From an uncultured Gemmatimonadota bacterium (lineage in GTDB: Bacteria; Gemmatimonadota; Gemmatimonadetes; Longimicrobiales; Gaopeijiaceae): a stretch of 10,145 nt of DNA. The notes under the pieces are model-generated. The model was not told where the DNA came from. It ran no database searches and worked only from the letters and a program-made list of their open reading frames with translations. The stretch covers positions 1 to 10,145 of the forward strand of contig CALHIO010000137.1 in assembly GCA_938030915.1 (NCBI GenBank). Reading direction: 5' to 3'. The position numbers and the translations under genes were made by a program. Shown piece after piece: positions 6,395 through 10,145 of the stretch. The stretch's first letter is position 1; every line of letters starts with the position of its first letter.

Positions 6395-7216
6395 TCAGCG
6401 TCCCCGGATTCGCGCCCGCTGCCTCGCTGCGATCTCGACCAGACGCCGCAGCTCCTCGATCGGCTGCTCAGAATCGTCGACCTGCAGACGCATGACGACG
6501 TCATTGTTGAGCCAGACGCCGCCGTCTTCTTTGACAATCAGGATTGCAGCGGACTGCATCCCGCGCGTGTCACCACCCGCAGCCTGCCCAGCCTCGAGCG
6601 CGGCGAGGAGTCGAAATGAGAGGTGCCCCTCGGTTGTTTCGAACGCCTCGACCATGTCGTCGACCACGGCAGGACCTGCGAGGATATTGCCCTGGGCGGA
6701 GACGTGCTCTCCGATCCGATGGCCGGCCCATTCGCTGGCGCGCGGACCCGTATGCGTCGCGACGTTTCCGGTGGCGTCCATGACCGAAAACTGCCGGCCC
6801 TCGATGGTCCACCGCTCAGGTCTCGGATTGGGGTCGTTGGCGAGGATGGTTTCCACGACGTCTTCGGGTGCCATGCCCGACTTAAGCAACTCGATACCCT
6901 GGGGGCCATAGCTGACGTCGACGACGGCCTGCGTCGCTATGACCCCAACGTTGGCTTCAGCCCAGAGCACACCATTACCCACCGAAAACACACGGGACTG
7001 AACTGCACCGCCCACCTCGCCGGTCTCCGGGTCATACCCGAGAATCGAAAAGGTCGCGACCGGTGGCCAGGGTGCGTCGCCCTCGACCGGCGGGGTCTCG
7101 GTACTCGGGGCGTACACCTCGACGGAACGATCCGAGGTGACCTGTCTCGTCTCATGCCAGGCCGTGGCCGCCGCCGCGACGATTGCGAGTGTCCAGGCCA
7201 CTCGAACCGGTCGCAT
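6395..7216 (-). CDS. Exported DUF1028 family protein (Ntn-hydrolase-like)
   Basis: This is a 273-residue protein. Residues about 54-270 match DUF1028, a family with an Ntn-hydrolase-like fold and mostly unassigned activity. The recognisable segments are VATFSILGYDPETGEVGGAVQSR, WAEANVGVIATQAVVDVSYGPQG, HTGPRASEWAGHRIG, SAQGNILAGPAVVDDM, ALEAGQAAGGDTRGMQSAA and a C-terminal LQVDDSEQPIEELRRLVE. Unlike the usual short members, it carries about 50 extra N-terminal residues that begin MRPVRVAWTLAIVAAAATAW, a signal peptide or membrane anchor, so the domain should act outside the cytoplasm. The start is ATG 7216, overlapping the cupin stop as TGATG, with GAGGAG about 8 nt upstream. The gene is the last of a three-gene operon and converges with the membrane kinase. 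The enzymatic reaction is unknown. Confidence 0.9.
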   Translation of the reverse strand: MRPVRVAWTLAIVAAAATAWHETRQVTSDRSVEVYAPSTETPPVEGDAPWPPVATFSILGYDPETGEVGGAVQSRVFSVGNGVLWAEANVGVIATQAVVDVSYGPQGIELLKSGMAPEDVVETILANDPNPRPERWTIEGRQFSVMDATGNVATHTGPRASEWAGHRIGEHVSAQGNILAGPAVVDDMVEAFETTEGHLSFRLLAALEAGQAAGGDTRGMQSAAILIVKEDGGVWLNNDVVMRLQVDDSEQPIEELRRLVEIAARQRARIRGR

Positions 7217-7539
7217 CAGCGGTACTCCTCGCGCATGGGTGAAAAGACGTCGAGAATTCGGCAATGAGTGCGCGCTGACCCATAGTGTTTGGCGTCACCG
7301 GGAATGACCAGTACGTCTCCGGCTTCGAGGACGTGAGACGCACCGTCGACGACCATTTCGTACGTGCCTTCGAGGACGTTCACGATCTGCTCGTGGTGAT
7401 GGCTGTGCTCGGGCAGTTGTGCTCCGGCGTCGATCTCCCAGTACACATGGGTCGTATGTTCGGAGTGCACGAAGCGACCGCGATGGCCCGGAATGAGTTC
7501 ACGCGGCTCGAGAGATGCGAGGTGGTAGTGGTCGGCCAT
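7216..7539 (-). CDS. Small single-domain cupin, probably metal-binding
   Basis: This 107-residue protein is one cupin barrel. Motif 1 is IDAGAQLPEHSHHHEQIVNVLEG, with likely metal ligands H45, H47 and E50. Motif 2 is AGDVLVIPGDAKHYG, with H85 as the fourth ligand. It has no signal peptide and no DNA-binding domain. Single cupins of this type can be metal-dependent enzymes, small-molecule binders or stress proteins, so no reaction is assigned. Both ends are coupled: its ATG overlaps the stop of the hybrid kinase (TGATG at 7541-7537) and its own stop overlaps the ATG of the DUF1028 gene (TGATG at 7218-7214). AAGGAA lies 5 nt upstream of the start. The tight linkage suggests it is made at a fixed ratio with the kinase and might present or modify the ligand sensed by the pathway, which is speculation. 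Confidence 0.92.
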   Translation of the reverse strand: MADHYHLASLEPRELIPGHRGRFVHSEHTTHVYWEIDAGAQLPEHSHHHEQIVNVLEGTYEMVVDGASHVLEAGDVLVIPGDAKHYGSARTHCRILDVFSPMREEYR

Positions 7540-9776
7540 CAGAGTTCCTTCGTTACGGGTCGGGTTGGGTACGCCTGCGAGTGATCATGGGCGGCTTCCA
7601 GTACGTCGGTCACAACCCGTTTCAGGTCACGCCGCTTGAACGGCTTTGCCAGCTTGTCCACATACCCGTACGTGGCCTGATCGGCCAAGACAGGATCGGA
7701 TGCATAGCCACTCATTACGACGACGGGTACACCGATCTGAGCGTTCTCAATGGCACGCATGAGCTCAACCCCTCCCCATCCACCTCGGATGACGAGGTCG
7801 GTCAGCACGAGGTCACAGGGGGCGGACTCCGCCGAGCTGTCCTGGAGCGCCTCGAAGAGTGCCTCTCCCGTCTTGAAGAGGCGTGTCGTGTGGCCCATCG
7901 ATGTGAGGAACACATCCACGAGCTCCAGAAGGGCGGGCTCGTCCTCTAGAACGAAGATATGGCCTTTCCTTCCCTGATCCGCCTCAGACGAGGTCGACCC
8001 TTTCGGTGCCGGTGCGTCATGCAGAGAGGCCGCAGGGAGCATCAGTTCGAATTGGGTCCCCACGCCGACTTCCGACTGGACCGTCAATGACCCGCCGTGA
8101 CGCCTTGCGGTCGCGGAGGCCGTCGTGAGGCCGATTCCACTTCCGGATTCCCTCCTGGAGAAGAACGGGTTGAAGATCTGACCGATGTCACTAGGAGGGA
8201 TGCCGGGTCCGTCATCCTCGATCGCCACGCGGATGCAGGCTTGGGCATCGTCGCCGAATTCCGAGTTCCAAATACGCACGACGATCTGACCCTGCTCCCC
8301 CATCGCTTGCTGGGCGTTCTGTAGGAGGTTTTGCACCAGGCTGTTGATCTGTGCTTCGTCGTACCGGATGAGCGGAAGATCAGGCTCGACGTCCATCGAA
8401 ACGTCGAAGCGCGTCCGATCGACCATCACCTCGAGCGCACGTTCGAGCATGGGTACGATCGATTTCGGAGGACCGAGAACGGGCTCACCTCCCCTTGCCA
8501 GCGAGATCAACTGCTTCGGCAGTACGGCCGCTTCCTCACAGGCCAGGATCGCTCTTTGAAGAGCCTTGTTCGAAGATGCCCCGTCGAAGGTGGCGGTGAG
8601 GAGATCGATGCTGCCCCGCACCACCGCCAGAAGGTTGTTGAAGTCGTGAGCGATCCCTCCCGCAAGAATACCGAGCGATTCGAGCCTCTGACTGCGCTCG
8701 ACCTCCTCCATTAACGCGCGGCGCTCTGTTTCGTCGCGGATGACGAGTACGTCCCCAAGTTTCTCGCCTGAGTCAGTCAGGACCGGCGCCCGTGTTTGTT
8801 GGACACGGAGCTCGCTGCCATCTCGGCGTCGCAGGCGACGGTCGTCTCGGTCTTTCGCGTGGAGGAATGTCTCACGCCATGCGTCTTCGTCTGTCTGCTC
8901 CTGCTGGTCGGCCGTCATCGCGTAATCGATCGGGGCAGTTCGTATCAGGTCATCGACATACCTTCCCAGAGCATCCGACTCACTCCAGCCGGTGATGGTT
9001 TCGGCGGCCGTATTGAACAGCACGATCCGTCCATACAGGTCAACGGCGATGACGCCCTCGCTCATCGACTGGAGCGTCGCATACGTTCTCTGTTGCTCAG
9101 TCTCCAGAACACGCTCGATGCGTTCGCGCTCTTCGATTTCGTTTTCGAGGCGAACGATCGCATCCGAAAGATCCCGAGTCCGCTCGGCAACACGTTGTTC
9201 CAGATGTTCGTTCGCGCGACGGAGCTTCTGTTCTGCGGCTTTGAGTTCTTCCTCGCGCTGCGCTGAAACGATCCTCGGTGCAGCGATGTTTGCGAGCCAT
9301 TGGAGTGCTTCCCTGTCCTCCTTTGAGTAGGCGCCGATTTCATCGGCTTCCGAGTCCAGAACGCCGATGACACGATCCTCGAAGATGATCGGGACGGCGA
9401 GCTCGGACATGCCGGGAAACTGATCGGCGATGTACGTCGGGTCGTTTCGCACGTCGCGTATCATCTGTGCGATACCGAGCTGAGCGACCCTGCCGACGAT
9501 GCCCTCACCGATGGGGATGGTGATGGGTTGGAAGATTTCACGGCCGACCGGGTTCTTGACCCCGAACGCCGCCTTTTGGACGAGGACGCCGTCCTCGATC
9601 AGGTAGATGACACAATCGTCGAAGCAGAGGAGTGTTCCGATCCTCTCCGCGAGGCTCCACATGAGATCGTCGAGCGACTGTTCCAGGAGTACCGCTTTCG
9701 CGAAGGCGGTAAGAATCGAGACCTCGCGATCCGCCCGCGCTCCATCTGGATTCAGATTGTCTTGGGAATCATGCAC
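7539..9776 (-). CDS. Soluble hybrid histidine kinase: GAF-coiled coil-PAS-HisKA-HATPase-REC
   Basis: Read from GTG 9776 this is 745 residues with no membrane segment, so it acts in the cytoplasm. An N-terminal GAF domain (about 20-170) is followed by a charged coiled coil (about 172-235) and a PAS domain (about 235-350). The HisKA domain has the H-box GGIAHDFNNLLAVV (phosphoacceptor H377). The ATPase shows NLLQNAQQAM, EDDGPGIP and GSGIGL. A C-terminal receiver (about 605-735) has the acidic pair in VLEDEP, the phosphoacceptor Asp in VLTDLV (D660) and the Lys in KLAKPF (K711). All key residues are present, and there is no effector domain, so phosphate presumably passes to a separate HPt or regulator. 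The frame stays open to a GTG at 9872. I prefer 9776 because the extra 32 residues have poor coding bias (20 of 32 third positions G or C) and lie over dyad-rich DNA, while AGGA lies 9 nt before GTG 9776. It is the first gene of the operon with the cupin and DUF1028 genes. Confidence 0.92.
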   Translation of the reverse strand: MHDSQDNLNPDGARADREVSILTAFAKAVLLEQSLDDLMWSLAERIGTLLCFDDCVIYLIEDGVLVQKAAFGVKNPVGREIFQPITIPIGEGIVGRVAQLGIAQMIRDVRNDPTYIADQFPGMSELAVPIIFEDRVIGVLDSEADEIGAYSKEDREALQWLANIAAPRIVSAQREEELKAAEQKLRRANEHLEQRVAERTRDLSDAIVRLENEIEERERIERVLETEQQRTYATLQSMSEGVIAVDLYGRIVLFNTAAETITGWSESDALGRYVDDLIRTAPIDYAMTADQQEQTDEDAWRETFLHAKDRDDRRLRRRDGSELRVQQTRAPVLTDSGEKLGDVLVIRDETERRALMEEVERSQRLESLGILAGGIAHDFNNLLAVVRGSIDLLTATFDGASSNKALQRAILACEEAAVLPKQLISLARGGEPVLGPPKSIVPMLERALEVMVDRTRFDVSMDVEPDLPLIRYDEAQINSLVQNLLQNAQQAMGEQGQIVVRIWNSEFGDDAQACIRVAIEDDGPGIPPSDIGQIFNPFFSRRESGSGIGLTTASATARRHGGSLTVQSEVGVGTQFELMLPAASLHDAPAPKGSTSSEADQGRKGHIFVLEDEPALLELVDVFLTSMGHTTRLFKTGEALFEALQDSSAESAPCDLVLTDLVIRGGWGGVELMRAIENAQIGVPVVVMSGYASDPVLADQATYGYVDKLAKPFKRRDLKRVVTDVLEAAHDHSQAYPTRPVTKEL

Positions 9777-9793
9777 AGGCGTCGATCCTAACG

Positions 9794-9809
9794 AAGTCTG
9801 TGTAGACTT
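9794..9809. promoter_or_regulatory. 16-bp inverted repeat upstream of the hybrid kinase gene (possible operator)
   Basis: AAGTCT (9794-9799) and AGACTT (9804-9809) are perfect 6-bp arms around GTGT, 17 bp before the preferred GTG start. Arms, spacing and place fit a transcription-factor site or a small RNA hairpin in the leader. A weaker dyad, CGGTGG/CCACCG (9852-9857 with 9869-9874), lies about 45 bp further upstream. No regulator can be named. Confidence 0.35.
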
Positions 9810-9893
9810 GCGGCCACCTCTAAACGTCGTGGGGCTGTTCCACGGTACTGCCGGTGGGCGCCCCCGGTCCACCGTTCCGGCCGTTGCTCAGCC

Positions 9894-9915
9894 CGCCTCA
9901 CCCCGGGGTGAGGCG
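9894..9915. terminator. Perfect 22-bp palindrome after the M20 peptidase gene, terminator-like
   Basis: The left arm CGCCTCACCCC is followed directly by its exact complement, with CCGG at the centre. It begins 13 nt past the stop codon of the peptidase gene on the minus strand, where an intrinsic terminator would lie. There is no T run after it in that direction, so termination would be imperfect or factor-assisted. A protein-binding operator for the downstream kinase operon is an equally fair reading. Confidence 0.45.
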
Positions 9916-9928
9916 CACCGTGATCTGG

Positions 9929-10145
9929 CTAGAGGTCGTCCATGACCGGGCGCGTGGCGGCGAAGCGCTCGAGGATCTTGAGGGTCATGATAACACCTCG
10001 GCGAACGTTCAGCTCCGTGACGCGCTCGTCATTTCCGTGTACGCCCCCGGAATCTTCGGCAGGTGTGGCCGTTGCGGTGTAGCCATATGACGTGATGTCG
10101 AGGTCCCGGAAGAAGTGGCTGTCGGTGAAGCCCCCGACGACCTGA
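9929..10145 (-). CDS. M20-family peptidase, C-terminal 71 codons only
   Basis: This is the end of a zinc-dependent M20 peptidase (carboxypeptidase / deacylase / dipeptidase superfamily). The visible 71 residues contain GGFTDSHFFRDLDITSYGY, the family's segment before the last catalytic-domain strand. They also contain GVHGNDERV, whose His (codon 10037-10039) matches the terminal metal-ligand His of the family. A C-terminal helix, LKILERFAATRPVMDDL, ends at TAG. The rest of the gene lies beyond the right edge, so substrate class, signal peptide and the remaining ligands cannot be judged. It is transcribed toward the hybrid kinase operon and is separated from it by a dyad-rich gap of about 150 bp, probably a transcription boundary. 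Confidence 0.88.
   Translation of the reverse strand, partial: QVVGGFTDSHFFRDLDITSYGYTATATPAEDSGGVHGNDERVTELNVRRGVIMTLKILERFAATRPVMDDL

Noticed and set aside
9777..9872. N-terminal extension of the hybrid kinase to GTG 9872.
   Set aside because: The extra residues resemble no GAF-kinase N-terminus, have weaker third-position G+C than the gene body, and cover dyad-rich DNA. It is kept as an alternative start in the kinase entry.
1..10145. Insertion sequences, phage genes, CRISPR repeats, toxin-antitoxin or defence genes.
   Set aside because: I found no transposase, integrase, repeat-spacer pattern or defence-family motif. All sizeable genes are ordinary metabolic or signalling families with similar composition.

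Overview
The window is a stretch of high-GC bacterial chromosome. It carries a bacilliredoxin (BrxA/BrxB family), a DUF1028 protein, an M20 peptidase, a molybdenum hydroxylase and two large sensor kinases. Bacilliredoxins and DUF1028 proteins are frequent in Gemmatimonadota, Acidobacteriota and relatives, so a soil or marine member of one of these phyla is my best guess. That placement is an inference with low confidence. I see no mobile element, CRISPR array, tRNA or rRNA.

Left part (1-2944, minus strand): a xanthine-dehydrogenase-family pair, small [2Fe-2S] subunit then large molybdopterin subunit. The large subunit runs off the left edge a little before its expected C-terminus. A 31-codon ORF with coding-like base periodicity fills the 88-nt gap between them and overlaps both neighbours by 4 nt. 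No FAD-subunit gene is visible.

Middle (2945-4166, plus strand): a 147-bp divergent intergenic region with an inverted repeat and a possible promoter, then the bacilliredoxin gene, which ends at a strong intrinsic terminator. Next comes a hairpin-rich, apparently non-coding stretch of about 190 nt, then a small secreted protein of unknown function.

Centre (4202-6370, plus strand): an unusual 722-residue membrane histidine kinase built as two successive [membrane bundle + DHp-like] modules, of which only the second has an ATPase domain. The canonical H-box is in the first module, far from the ATPase. The small secreted protein sits 35 nt upstream and is probably in the same operon.

Right part (6395-9776, minus strand, convergent with the kinase): a tight three-gene operon. 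A soluble GAF-PAS hybrid histidine kinase/receiver is followed by a small metal-type cupin and an exported DUF1028 (Ntn-hydrolase-like) protein, each junction being a TGATG stop/start overlap. Upstream, 9777-9928 is rich in dyads, including a perfect 22-bp palindrome just after the stop codon of an M20-family peptidase gene whose last 71 codons end the window.

Overall the region combines redox enzymes (Mo hydroxylase, bacilliredoxin) with two signalling loci. The most unusual object is the doubled-module sensor kinase.
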